Below, piece by piece: positions 9,673-20,330 of a DNA stretch of 28,558 nt. Each line of letters opens with the position of its first letter. Positions within the stretch are counted from its first letter, which is position 1. Source of the stretch: Chara braunii (taxonomy: Eukaryota > Streptophyta > Charophyceae > Charales > Characeae); assembly GCA_003427395.1 (NCBI GenBank), contig BFEA01000447.1, positions 973,407 to 1,001,964 on the forward strand, in the 5' to 3' direction. The notes beneath the pieces are model-generated. The model saw only the letters and a program-made list of their open reading frames with translations, searched no databases and was not told the DNA's origin. Made by a program: the position numbers and the translations under genes.

Positions 9673-10105
9673 TAATATCAGATCAAGAGAATAATCATGG
9701 GATTGAAAAGAAGAGGATAGAACGGGATAGAATAGAATAGTATACAATGGCATAGAACAAAAAAGAAGAGAATGCCCAGTGTGGGAGTCGCACAAGCTGT
9801 GGACTATTTCTGAGTATTGTTCTGCTGAGGACTTTCCCCTGGTTTATTAGACGACTATATTCTGGAGTACTGCTGTACTATTCCAGGACTGATGTTTATG
9901 GGATTGACGCTTCAACAGATCGGAGAGTTTGCTGGTAGCCTGGACTAATAATTACTATAGATAGTACTATGAGCTGTACTATAGATAGTTCTGGATTAGT
10001 CTTTGACTATTCCCATTCTGTGAACAACTCCTGGGGTCTATTCTGCAACTAGTACTAGTTGACTATTCACGGCATATTCTGCTATTGCCAGACTATTCTT
10101 GGACT
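9673..10105. repeat. Start of an actatt-rich degenerate repeat field
   Basis: Contains gataga/gaatag-rich repeats near 9714-9745, then increasingly frequent ctggactatt and ggactattcc motifs at irregular spacing. No gene recognised. Confidence 0.55.
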
Positions 10106-10314
10106 AGACTATGCGCTGATAACTCTTTGACCATTCCTGCTGATAACTCTTTGACCATTGCTGAACTATTGCTGAACTATGCCTGGACTATTCCTCGGCT
10201 ATCCGTGGATTTCATTCTCGCTAGACTATGCGCTGATAACTCTTTGACCATTGCTGCACTATTCCTGAACTATTGCTGAACTATGCCTGGACTATTCCTC
10301 GGCTATCCGTGGAG
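10106..10314 (+). repeat. Tandem repeat of about 117 bp in an actatt-rich field
   Basis: Units start at 10106 and 10223 with agactatgcgctgataact and both end ctcggctatccgtgga. Unit 1 carries an extra internal duplication of gctgataactctttgacca. Shorter internal periodicities such as ctgaactattgctgaactat run through both. Confidence 0.85.
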
Positions 10315-10810
10315 AAATCCATTCTCGGATCATTCATGGACTTTAATCTTGGGCTATTCCTGGACTCCATGGACTATTCACAGACAACTAGTGTACTATT
10401 CATGGACAAATTATGGACTACTACCTTCTTCACCCGAATAGAATGGCCGGTCATTGTAGCGGTATTCAGGGCAACCTTCAGTCCAGATGCAGCGATAATG
10501 ACCGGGCGTTCTATTCGGCTGGAGACGGTCAGTGCACTACTCATGGACTCCTAGTGGACTGCTGACGGCCGTTCATGGACTGTTTGTTGTGTATTATTCA
10601 TGCACCATCCATGCAGTTTTCATGCACTACTCATGGACTACGCATGGACTAATCGTGCACTACGCATGGCTGTTCATGGACTGTTTGTTCGTTACTATTC
10701 ATGCACTTTTCATGCACTGTACATGGACTATTGATGATTTATTCATGAATGCACTAGTCATGTCATGGGCTTCATTCTTGGACTCGTCCATGGATCGTTT
10801 GCCGCTTTCC
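10315..10810 (+). repeat. Degenerate short-period repeats of tggactattcatg type
   Basis: Irregular repeats of catggacta, attcatgcac and catgcactac continue to about 10800, interrupted by the inverted-repeat element at 10434-10518. Open frames here are repeat by-products. Confidence 0.65.
10434..10518. mobile_element. 85-bp inverted-repeat (MITE-like) element, copy A
   Basis: Arms of 26 bp at 10435-10460 and 10492-10517 are reverse complements with four mismatches, ending in ccgaatagaa and ttctattcgg. It differs sharply in composition from the surrounding actatt repeats and has a related copy at 13195-13262 in the opposite orientation. Inverted ends, small size and dispersal suggest a miniature transposon. 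Confidence 0.7.
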
Positions 10811-11587
10811 CGAGGACTCTAATGTTCGGGGAATTCATGTGCGAACGCTGAATCGAGTGCACAGAGTACTATCAATTGATTGGAACTGAGGATAGAAAAG
10901 CTGAGGATAGAAAAGAACATGCTTTGTCTATAAGCTATGCATGCTGTGGGACTAATCTCAAACTGTACCTATGGTTATGGGACACACTGGCTTGGTCTGG
11001 GTCTGTTCACTTCAGAGGATTCAGGTGCAACAGCAGAAAGGGAACCTGGATTACACATCGGATGCTTTTTTTCTTTTTTTTTTTCCCTCTTTTTCCTTAT
11101 GCATCCGATACTGGTTTAGGGACATCCGTTAAGATTGGACTGATACACAGAAGATTCGCATGGCCCCTGCGCACTCAAGGATGACACGCATAATCAAAAA
11201 AAAAAAAAAAAAAAGTTTAGGGAATCGTCTACTTCATGCAGAATGGAGGGGTTCGAAGACTGAGGGTGGAGAAGTTGCTCCACACGAATATAGACTGGAG
11301 CATTTGTCCGAAAAAAGAAAAAAAAAGAGATACTAGTTTAGGGAACCTGGATTACTGAACCACTTTAACTGGGAATCAAGGACCAATCTATTGGTCGAGT
11401 AATGCAAAGAGGTTCAAGCAGTCTTGTTTCTTTCACTGAGGAAGAGGTTCATTCGATTTTGCGGAGAGCAAGGAAGTTCACGTCAGTCGGCTGAGGAGTG
11501 TTTGAGATCATGTCGAACTGCCTGTTAGCTATCAGCTTCATGTCATGTGGGTGCTAGTTCTGACAGGAGTCTGACAGGAGTCTGACA
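10811..11587. other. No gene; simple repeats and A runs
   Basis: Holds a 14-bp repeat (gaggatagaaaagct, near 10887-10915), T- and A-rich tracts near 11070 and 11195, recurring gtttaggga(a) motifs, and at the right end a duplicated tctgacaggag that leads into the assembly gap. Confidence 0.6.
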
Positions 11588-11977
11588 NNNNNNNNNNNNN
11601 NNNNNNNNNNNNNNNNNNNNNNNNNNNNNNNNNNNNNNNNNNNNNNNNNNNNNNNNNNNNNNNNNNNNNNNNNNNNNNNNNNNNNNNNNNNNNNNNNNNN
11701 NNNNNNNNNNNNNNNNNNNNNNNNNNNNNNNNNNNNNNNNNNNNNNNNNNNNNNNNNNNNNNNNNNNNNNNNNNNNNNNNNNNNNNNNNNNNNNNNNNNN
11801 NNNNNNNNNNNNNNNNNNNNNNNNNNNNNNNNNNNNNNNNNNNNNNNNNNNNNNNNNNNNNNNNNNNNNNNNNNNNNNNNNNNNNNNNNNNNNNNNNNNN
11901 NNNNNNNNNNNNNNNNNNNNNNNNNNNNNNNNNNNNNNNNNNNNNNNNNNNNNNNNNNNNNNNNNNNNNNNNNNNNN
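11588..11977. other. Assembly gap (390 N)
   Basis: An unbroken run of N. Both flanks are tandem repeats (tctgacaggag on the left, a 121-bp unit on the right), so the gap probably reflects an array that was not resolved. Confidence 0.99.
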
Positions 11978-11982
11978 AAAAA

Positions 11983-12155
11983 GCAGGCTGGAGGTCAATG
12001 AAGGTAATGGTATTCAGGCCTTAACAACCCATAAAAATCACAGTGAGGAAGTGGGTGGTGGTGGGGGGGGGAGGGAAGTAGAGAGTGGGGGAGCAGGAAA
12101 ATGCAGGCGGGAGGTCGATGAATGTCGTGTTTTTCAGGCCTAAACAACCCATTAT
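11983..12155 (+). repeat. Tandem repeat of about 121 bp beside the gap
   Basis: gcaggctggaggtcaatgaa near 11983 and gcaggcgggaggtcgatgaa near 12104 start two units that both contain ttcaggcct and aacaaccca. A G run and GA-rich sequence lie between them. The array may continue into the gap. Confidence 0.8.
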
Positions 12156-12714
12156 GTTGTGATTGGGGATGGTGAGGAGGGCAGTCCTATGAACTACTAC
12201 TCTCTAAATGTGCATGAATTTGTGATCTCTAATAAATATTCTATTATTCATGCATTTGTGCTGTTACTAGGCAGAAGAACTTCTGCTCCCTGGTCCCCAC
12301 TCAGCAGACCTGTTCTGTGTCAGCTGCCTTTTTCGTCAAGTGAGGCCAACCTCTTTTTTCGTTTTTCCTTTTTTTTTCCTTTTTTTTTTCCTTTTTTTTC
12401 CTTTTTTAATTTTTTTTTTAATTGGATTTTGACCTTTCCACGTACACAAAATCAACTTTGCAAGTGGATGCCAAAAAGGGCAAGATCAATCTATTGGTGG
12501 CCATTTCTATGGAGCAAGGGTGCAACAATGAGGAGAGGAGTTACTATTCTGTATGGCAGAGATGCTGCAGCTCGTGCTCTCATTGCTTCCATTTCCTCCT
12601 TTGCCCTCTGTCCCCTCCTCCCCTCATTTCTTCCTACTCGAACCCCCCCTTACCTTCTCACCTTCTTCCTGCACCTCCAAGGATCATTCTTAACACCTAT
12701 AATTCTTTCTCGTT
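12156..12714. other. Pyrimidine-rich stretch, no gene
   Basis: T-rich tracts at 12358-12420 and a C/T-rich domain from about 12590. The open frames of 192 and 138 codons across this region follow from the pyrimidine bias and have no domain that I recognise. Confidence 0.55.
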
Positions 12715-12976
12715 CCCCTCCACCTCCAAGCAGCTAAGTGAATCTGCACATCTAGCTCCCCCACAGCTGAGGTTACAGGATGGCACTACCCATCCCAGCA
12801 TGAGCCCGACGTCCTCCACCGTGCAAGCATGGATTTGAACCGGCTACCTCGGCCTCAAGAGCCAGGTATGTTAACCACTACAGCCAGGACACGGTGTTCA
12901 AAAGTGGAACCATGTCGGTCGTGATATCCACCCCACCCCTGCAAGGCTGTAGTGTCCCCCCCCTCCACCTCCAAGC
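12715..12976 (-). mobile_element. tRNA-containing SINE-like retroposon, copy 2, with 17-bp target-site duplication
   Basis: The element (12732-12959) is flanked by the exact 17-mer cccctccacctccaagc at 12715-12731 and 12960-12976. This shows a discrete insertion into the C/T-rich domain. It is about 93% identical to 5481-5706. The A-box region is kept; the B box has one change, ggttcaaatcc, a CG-to-CA transition. The length of the duplication fits LINE-type endonuclease insertion. There is no poly-A tail on the minus-strand 3' end. The tRNA-like part lies about 66 bp inside the 5' end. Confidence 0.85.
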
Positions 12977-13194
12977 CTGAGTTTTATACTCTGATTCCTG
13001 TCACTCGTCGTCCTCCTGCCTCCTTCCTCCTCTCCCCTCTTCATCCTGCTACGAATGTTCTCCTTGTGACTCCGCTCTCCTCCTTTCCCTTCTGCATCCC
13101 TCTAACTGCTGCGCACAGTCTTCTCATCATTCCCCTCGTCCTTCTCTCAACCTTTCCTCAGTCTACTACTGTAACTACTACTCCCATCTTTCCC
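12977..13194 (+). repeat. C/T-rich low-complexity stretch
   Basis: Continuation of the pyrimidine-rich domain interrupted by the retroposon. It is rich in cctcc and ctcctt motifs, with no gene recognised. Confidence 0.6.
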
Positions 13195-13262
13195 CCGAAT
13201 AAAACATACTGTCATTATCGCTTCATCTGGAGTGAAAATTGCCCAAATGCAGGCATAATGGA
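13195..13262. mobile_element. MITE-like element, copy B
   Basis: The plus strand here matches the reverse complement of 10434-10518: ccgaata, gtcattatcgct, catctgga and ttgccc occur in the same order and spacing, with about ten differences in the first 55 bp. The right end is more diverged, so its own inverted repeat is only partly preserved. Confidence 0.6.
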
Positions 13263-13280
13263 ATTGCTCAACTAGATAAT

Positions 13281-13352
13281 AAAGATTGCAAAAAAAGTAA
13301 AAATAAAAAATAAAAATAAAAATAAAAATAAAAAAAAGATTGCAAAAAAAGT
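13281..13352 (+). repeat. (AAAAT)n tract between 18-bp direct repeats
   Basis: aaagattgcaaaaaaagt occurs at 13281-13298 and 13335-13352. Between them is an AAAAT/AAAAAT microsatellite. This could be slippage or the remains of a tiny insertion. Confidence 0.8.
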
Positions 13353-13529
13353 GAAATGGAAGGAACGACCAGGCGCAAAGCGAAGAGAACTCTGTTTTTG
13401 ACAAACAAAGCCTATTCTATTCAGGGGAGGACGGGAGGGCTACTTTCGCCCAAAAAAAAAAAAAGACGGGTGACCTCGCTCTCGATTTGTGATCTCTGGT
13501 AAGGCAGGGCTACTTTCGCGATAGTGACT

Positions 13530-13710
13530 GTGTGAGAGTGAGTGAGAGAGAGAGAGAGAGAGAGAGCGACATAAAGAGAGAGAGACAGAGCGTGAGATAG
13601 GGAGCGAGAATGGGAGATGGTGTGAGAGGGAGTGTGAGAGAGTGAGATAGAGAGTGTGACATAAAGGGAGACAGAGTGTGAGATAGGGAGTGAGAATGGG
13701 AAATGGTTAG
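13530..13710 (+). repeat. GA-rich minisatellite with 90-bp duplication
   Basis: A (GA)n core is followed by two copies, near 13567 and 13657, of a sequence containing gacataaag, gacagag.gtgagataggga and gagaatggga. Minus-strand open frames here are repetitive Ser/Leu/His strings and not genes. Confidence 0.8.
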
Positions 13711-13774
13711 AGATTAACCCAGAAGAATTTATGTACAAGGTGGGGAACGGGATGAGAAAGAACATAGCCTGTGT

Positions 13775-13970
13775 AGTCGTGCTTGCATCTGTGGAATTGC
13801 CTGTGTTGTCTTTCTCGCAGCTATGGCAGTGCCGGCGTAATTTTGTTCGCAAAACGGTGGCATCACTTTTGTCCTCTTGGTCACAGGTGTGGCATTGCCG
13901 TCGTAGTCTTGCTTGCAGCTGTCTTATGGGCTGTGTAGCCTTACCTGCAACCATGGCAGGGTTGAGATAG
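13775..13970 (+). repeat. Degenerate repeats of about 45 bp
   Basis: Repeated forms of gt.ttg..cgcagctatggcagtgcc, tggcattgccgtcgtagtc and cttgc.gct recur about every 45 bp. No gene recognised. Confidence 0.5.
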
Positions 13971-14242
13971 CGACGAGATTTCGCTACCTGTGTTGTCCAG
14001 CCATCTTAGAGAGTCGTGCTGGGAATCGTCTCATTTTGCGCACATCGTGGCAAGAAAGACCTCCTTATGTATAGATATCCTTAGGAGAAGTGACCTCATT
14101 TTGTGCACATTGTCAGTGTAAACAAGCTCAGCAAAAATTGCCGTCTTTTTTTTTTGTGGAAGTCTTACGCAAGTGGATTGATTCAGTAAATATTCCGTGT
14201 GTAACTGCGTGCAGTTTATGGAAATTCTTGCTGGAATTGAGG

Positions 14243-14319
<77 letters not shown>

Positions 14320-15080
14320 AGGCTTAGTGACTCGTATAGTGAGGTCATTTTGTGTACATTTATGGTGGAAGGAACGCCTTTTCATGGAAATCCTTCGTAG
14401 AATTGGATGTCTTTCTGCAGCAATTCTGATCCTTATGTTCATTTCTGGACATTTTGCCCACAAACGGGTTCGCTTGTGGGCACTCCTGCGAGAAATGGGT
14501 GCACTTTGTGGACAATGCATGCCATACGTGGACTCGCTTTGTGTGCATTCCACCAGAAGTGGGCTTGTTTTGAGAATTTTCTTGTCAGAAATGGATTCAG
14601 ACTGTGTGCATTCTTTTGACAAGCGCACTCCGTACACCTGTAAAGTTGTGTAAACTGTTGAAATGTGGACCGGTGTGCAAGTACCGACGGAAGGAAATAA
14701 GTGGTATAAGTACGAATTTGCCTGGGACTGGCCAGCTCAAGGACAAGGCTGTCGCCCTTTCAAAAAAAAAAAAAAAAAAAAAAAAAAAGAGAGCTTATTT
14801 TGTGGACATTTTTTAGACATTTTGGAGCAGACATGGGCTTGTGGTGTGTGTATTCTTGCCAGAAGCGAAGCGGGATCTTTTTTTTCACTTTCTCGATGCA
14901 AGTGGGATCATGTTTGTTCACATGCTTGCTAGAAGTGGGGTAATTTGTGGGCACGCTTGGTGGAGGTGACCTCATTTTGTGGAAGAAGGTTTCATTTTTT
15001 CCGTGCCATTTCTGGACATTCTTAGTAAACTCACACCCCCCAATTTGTGGGCACGCTTGGTGGAGGTGAGCTCATCTTGG
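13971..15080 (+). repeat. Degenerate field of cattttgtg.acatt repeats
   Basis: Imperfect units of roughly 40-45 bp built on cattttgtggacatt, cttgccagaagtggg and gaaatgg.ttc recur across more than 1 kb. A 23-bp exact repeat containing aatttgtgggcacgcttggt is found near 14941 and 15041. The field is interrupted by a 75-T run and an A run at 14762-14788. Confidence 0.65.
14244..14318 (+). repeat. 75-bp poly-T run
   Basis: An uninterrupted run of 75 T. gaggctt-like sequence is found at both ends (gaggc before, gaggctt after), so it may be the tail of an insertion, read as poly-A on the minus strand. Its exact length is unlikely to be reliable in a short-read assembly. Confidence 0.95.
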
Positions 15081-15423
15081 TTAGGATGGGCAACGAAGTG
15101 AGAGTTTTGGATGGCAGTGAGTGCATTCAGCAAGCTTGGGGGCTATGAATCAAACTGACCCCTGCAAAACCTTGCCTACCAGTCGTCCCCTTGCCTTATT
15201 CCCCCATTCCACAAACTTCTTTCCTGCTCTCGACACGTGTGGCGATGTCTGTGTCAGCGTTCATCACAGGACATTCACTGAAATCCCCCTGGAGGAGGCA
15301 GATGCTAACTACACAACAGCCATTTATGAATCAACGCTGAACGGTCCCTCTATTTCTCCGCTATTTCGTACCAGTGCACCGTTCAACCCGTCGCTCCTGC
15401 GAGACTAAAAAGGCTGCGGAGGC
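15081..15423. other. No gene seen
   Basis: A plus-strand frame of 95 codons (15121-15408) has no recognisable motif. Otherwise unremarkable sequence. Confidence 0.5.
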
Positions 15424-15506
15424 CCTAATTTTCAGACAACTTGTCATGCCACTTAAATTATTTATAACAAAATCCAGGGGTCATTTTAACCAAGTTTGCC
15501 ACCAAG
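15424..15506 (+). repeat. Inverted repeat, left arm
   Basis: Matches the reverse complement of 16484-16557 (and of 570-643 in the first block) over about 75 aligned bases with around seven mismatches and one 9-bp indel. Shared landmarks are agacaacttgtcatgcca, tataacaaaat and gggtcattttaa. The arms bracket about 980 bp. Confidence 0.8.
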
Positions 15507-15644
15507 TCATAGATTAGATACCGTAGTTACTAACTGCCAAAAAAAAAACGAAAAAAAAGAAGAAAAACCTATAAAACACCAAGGCGAAGGCACTTTCATG
15601 CAAATTTCGCCAACATTCAGTTTCAGAAATCTTGAGAAACTTCA

Positions 15645-16154
15645 GAAATCTTAGCGGAGGAAATTCCAATGCTCCAAATGAGACCAAATTTGGTACACAA
15701 CAGCCTTGAACCAAAACAAAAACAGGCCAAAAAGGAAAGAAAAGAAAAGAAAAAAAAATTAAAAAAAAAAGAAAAAAAATAAAATTTGACCCCCAAACCC
15801 TAATTTCAGTTTTGGACGTGTTAGTCAGGAGCTGAAACAGGGGGTTCCCGTTAACCACGTGTGGCATTTTGTGCCGGTTTGGTAGGAATTGGTGTGCAGA
15901 AAATCTTAGCAGAGGAAATTCCAATGCTCCAAATGAGACCAAATTTGGTACACAACAAGCCTTGAACCAAAACAAAAACAGGCCCGAAAGAAAAGAAAAG
16001 AAAAGAAAAGAAAAAGAAAAAAAAAGGAAAAACATGAAATTTGACCCCCAAACCCTAATTTCAGTTTTGGCCGTGTTAGTCAGGAGCTGAAACAGGGGTT
16101 CCCGTTAACCACGTGTGGCATCCTGTACCGGTTTGGTAGGAATTGGTGTGCAGA
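15645..16154 (+). repeat. 256-bp tandem duplication
   Basis: Units 15645-15899 and 15900-16154 both run from aaatcttagc.gagg through ccaatgctccaaatgagacc, a purine-rich tract, caaaccctaatttcag (a telobox-like motif) and ggtaggaattggtgtgcaga. They differ mainly in the A/G-rich tract and by a few substitutions. The second unit is the start of the duplicated 4.5-kb block. Confidence 0.92.
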
Positions 16155-16483
16155 AAAGACCTACATCCAGAGTTTTTTTGCGGCCGTAGGATTTTTGGCC
16201 TGTGGGTTAATATCAAAACTGAATGGTATATACGCGTAGACTATAGATTGTTTGTATTGTTTTTAGTGTGATATATATGGCATGATATGAAACTATTATT
16301 TTTGTGTGTGTTAATCACCTGTCCATGTTTGCTTTCATCCTCCTCAATGTTAGAAGTGTTGTTCATACATTGAGACCATGTTGAACCAATGTTGAGAATA
16401 TGTTTAAGCAATATTAATCTCTATGCATGCTAGAAAGTAGTAGAAACCATGTGAAATTATGAAAAGTTCTTGGTTTAGTGTTC

Positions 16484-16557
16484 CTTGGTGGTAAGTTTGA
16501 TTAAAATGACCCTTGTATTTTGTTATAAATGGCATGACAAGTTGTCTAAAAATTATG
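16484..16557 (-). repeat. Inverted repeat, right arm
   Basis: Reverse-complement partner of 15424-15506. Together the arms could be the terminal inverted repeats of a roughly 1.1-kb element containing the 256-bp tandem units. No transposase is visible between them. Confidence 0.75.
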
Positions 16558-17158
16558 GTCTTCGTTAACCGCCTCTCCCCCAAACATACCAAAACATGAC
16601 TCAATATCGAAAAATGCATCAAACCTTCTAACATTGCTTATGTGTATGTACTATTGTGTGAAACTTGATATAACTTATAGGTTGTCACCTTCTTTTGGCA
16701 ACCATTCTTATTGAACACCCTACAGAGATCCTCTCGCACCATGGTGAATTGAAACATAAATCGACAGGTCTTTCAAATAAATAAAACAATCTAAGAATGA
16801 ATATCTTATACATTATTTGGCAATTTGCCCTTCCAACATCAATGCGAGAAATACGATGATCGCCACTATCTCAATTGTGATTCTCAACTGCCGAACCTTC
16901 TAACATTGTTACTGTAGTACTTGTATGGTTTAGTGCTTGCAAGATATTGTAAAGCTTATGTGTATGTACTACTGTGTGAAACTTGATATAACGTATCGGT
17001 TGTCACCTTTTTTGGGTAGCTATTCTTACTGAACACCCTACATAGATCCTGTCGCACCATGGTGAATTGAAACAATAAATTGACAGGTCTTTCAAATCAA
17101 AAAATGGATGTAAGAATGAATATCTTACAACAGTTTTTTACCCTACAGTATTTGCCCT

Positions 17159-17534
17159 ACGAACATCAATGCGAGAAATACGATGATCGTCACTATCTCA
17201 ATTGTGATTCCCAATTGCCGATCTGTGAGGCAAGGGTGTCCACTCTCGTGTGGGATCTATGTCCTCTTCGTTGAGCACCTACGCAATAAGATATGGGCAA
17301 ATGATGCATTGATGGTCTTGCTCCTACCACGAGGAACTTGTTGTAGCTTGAGTCCAACGCCTTTGCTGGTGATATTGAAGTGATCGAGGCGCATACTCCC
17401 AAAAGTGTTCCCAGCATGCAGGAAGTGGAGGTACTCCGAAAGGAATTTTCTACATACCTTCAATCTTCTCGTTCGCGCCCAATGCACTTACAAATGGTGA
17501 TCCGCTGGAATCAATTCTGGATATGGTAGTAAAA
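17159..17534 (+). pseudogene. Non-LTR (LINE) reverse transcriptase relic, copy 2
   Basis: Identical to the relic at 1245-1620, shifted by 15914. The RQGCPLS motif lies at 17219-17248 and the altered catalytic box (FAGD) at 17362-17373. If the first block is an assembly duplicate, this is the only real copy. Confidence 0.7.
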
Positions 17535-17668
17535 AAGATGACCACGCGGGAAAAAACTTCACACCTGGAATATGTAGGCGGGTCGTTAAAGCGAAGTGAT
17601 GTGTCTTATCCACAATATGGTATGCTGACATGGTGTGAGTGTCGACTATAGGGTGTGGTGATGTTTTC

Positions 17669-17700
<32 letters not shown>

Positions 17701-18338
17701 TGTGTTTTTTTTCACAAGACACAAGCCCCATCTATTCTTCAGGGCAGTGGTCTGGTAACTTACCGCCAGCAAGTAGAATCAAATAGCGAAATCAAGACGA
17801 ACGGGGATTTTGGGGGGGTATCAAGGGTGCCCTAGGGCATCTGTGCCTGCTTCAGGACATGCAGCGGTCTGAACTCGGGTTCCTTACTACACCCACTCAA
17901 CCCACGTGTCGGCAGCCGGAAACGCACCCAATCACCCATAGCTCATCCACGGGGGGGAAACAACTAAGGGCCGTGTCAAATCTGTCGCTTCCCCCCGAAG
18001 GTATGTCCCATTGTGTTTCAATGTTTGACACTGGTTTCCTTTTCAGCAAATTTAATCTCATCTAGTCACATCTAGTTCCCTGATGTCCCAACAGCTCTGT
18101 TTCCCCACCATCTCTCCTCCGAATTCCTACCAACTCTAAGCAAACAAAGCACTCTCTGCCCACCCAAGAAATCCCTACCCCTTGCCCCCTGGGGACTGGC
18201 GAGGGTCCAAGGCGGCCATATCAAACAAATCTCTGCGAGTTCTCTCCTAAGCAAATAAAGCACTCTCTCCCCACCCACGAAATCCCTACCCCTTGCCCCT
18301 GGGGATCGGCGAGGGTCCAAGGCGGCCATATCAAACAA

Positions 18339-18484
18339 ATCTCTGCGAGTTCCTTTGGAAGAAAGACCCAAGCATGTCGAAGTTTATCTTTAGAGTGTGT
18401 TGGGAGAAGTTGACCCATCCACGGTCAGCAGGCGACCTCGTTCCGAAACATCCATATTTTCAAGTTGTTGCCCTGCACCTCTGA
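18339..18484 (+). pseudogene. LINE ORF2 C-terminal relic, copy 2
   Basis: Identical to 2425-2570 at offset 15914, including the W..l..P...AGDL pattern. It is in the same orientation as the reverse transcriptase fragment at 17159-17534. Confidence 0.5.
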
Positions 18485-19867
18485 ATTATAGTGTGGCTAC
18501 TATTGGAGGATGGTCGGAAGTCGTAGAAGATGCTCGCGGTGCTTACATTCGCGGAGGCAATGAAAATAAACCCTGCAAACATGGAGATTGCAGTTGTGCA
18601 GCCTCAACTGCTCATCGGCCTAAGGAGGTGGGTTTGAGGTCTATGGAGACATATTGCCTTCCACTTGGTGTGCTTGAGGTTTATGGAGCGAATCCTAGAG
18701 CAACCATTGTTTGCATATGAACGCATTAAGGACCCGGAGGGTAACCCCTTTTTGTGGCTGGGCAAATTGGGAGGTTTCAACAGGCAATGACTAAGCATCA
18801 GTGTCTGGGAGTAGTATTGTCTGCTGTCAAACTTTTTTTTATCTTATATCCTTTTCCTTTATTTTTTGTTACTCGTTAAATGACACTAAGTCTGTGCCCG
18901 TAACTTTCGAGCGAAAACGAAACTTCGTAGTAATAAAGTAAATAGGTTCGAAACACATTCTAACGTATTATCTGCTTATATTCCTAACGATGTAATATCC
19001 ATAAAGGATGAACAAATCTTTTTGGAAATATACTTCAAAGACGTTGGGAAGAATGTCACATCAACGTGGGAATCAACCTTGATTGGGTTTTTGACTTAAT
19101 GAGAGGGGTTGAGGGGGTTTGCCAAAGTCATTTATCTCCACCCGACGTGACCAAAGAGACCTAAGTTTTGCTTCTTACGAGTGGGGGCCACATGTGAACA
19201 GACATTGTCGGAAACCTGATGTCTATCGTATGGGTAGGCCCATGAAGGTGTTTTGATGACCTCACGTCTATTGTAGCTCTAGTAATTGGAATGTACATAC
19301 CTGATTTATATGTCAACATGCTCGATGCAGTCGAAAATATATAAGAATGACTCATCTGTCACGTCCCTGAGCCGCGCCTCAAAAGGTCCTAGAGGATACC
19401 CAACATACGCTCCCCTTCGCACAACTCCCGAATGTTATCACATGAGATTGGTTGGATAGTCATCAACCTGTGATAATTGAGCTTAAAGATGTACTTCTTC
19501 ACCTTGTTGTGCACCTACTGCTCTCGTTAAAGGAGTGGATCTATTGAGTCACGTGACTTTGCCATATCCACGACATAGTCCCCTTAACGAGCATGCATGC
19601 ATCAGCAACCACTCAACCTTTTTTTGCAGACGCGAGTGGGGATTATTACCTTAACCAACTCTGGCGCGCCTTTCTTTACGCTCACGATTGGCCCTTTATG
19701 CCGAAGCATGATTTTGCCATCAATGGGGTAGTCCAAATACTATCCATTGGGTTGGACATTGTGGCCGACCCACCAGGTGTGGTGCTCCACCTAGGATAGA
19801 GATGGAGATGGAGGATGAGAGTGGAGCAAGATGGCACAGCGCAGCTCCCACGCGAGACTCCAGCGCA

Positions 19868-19980
19868 GGTATTCCAAACTGTGCAAATGTAGAATGACCC
19901 AAAATACACACTCTGGCAGGGGTATACCCCACCAGAGTCTGTACTTTGGGTTATTCTACGTTCGCACAGTTTGGAGTACC
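19868..19980. repeat. 113-bp foldback, copy 2
   Basis: Same hairpin as 3954-4066, shifted by 15914, with identical arms and flanking gca trinucleotides. Confidence 0.85.
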
Positions 19981-20330
19981 GCAACGGACTAACTGGACTG
20001 GACTGGACTGGCTGGTACCGACAGACGTACCGGCCTGGACTAAACCACCCCGAATACAAAACAGGTATGTGATAACAGGCCAAGGGGCTGGACTCACAGG
20101 CCAACCAGAGGTCCGCTACACGATCCTCGGTCTATGATGGATCGCCGAGATATAAGCGTGCTTCCACCAAGAAGCGAAACTCTACCAAAGAAAAAGAAAA
20201 AGAAAACCCGAGTAGTCTAGGATGCGGAGCAAACTCCATGTTGAGTCCATGCGCTGCAACCTAGGATAGAAAATGTCACAAAAACAACAATGTCACAGCT
20301 AGCAACCCAAGTGAAAGCAGAAACAACCAC

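Noticed and set aside
9609-9680. Functional tRNA gene
   Set aside because: A and B boxes and spacing fit, but acceptor and T stems do not pair.
11543-11998. Open frame of 151 codons
   Set aside because: It consists almost entirely of the N gap.
12159-12838. Open frames of 192 and 138 codons
   Set aside because: They run through T-rich and C/T-rich low-complexity DNA and no domain is visible. One runs into the retroposon insertion.
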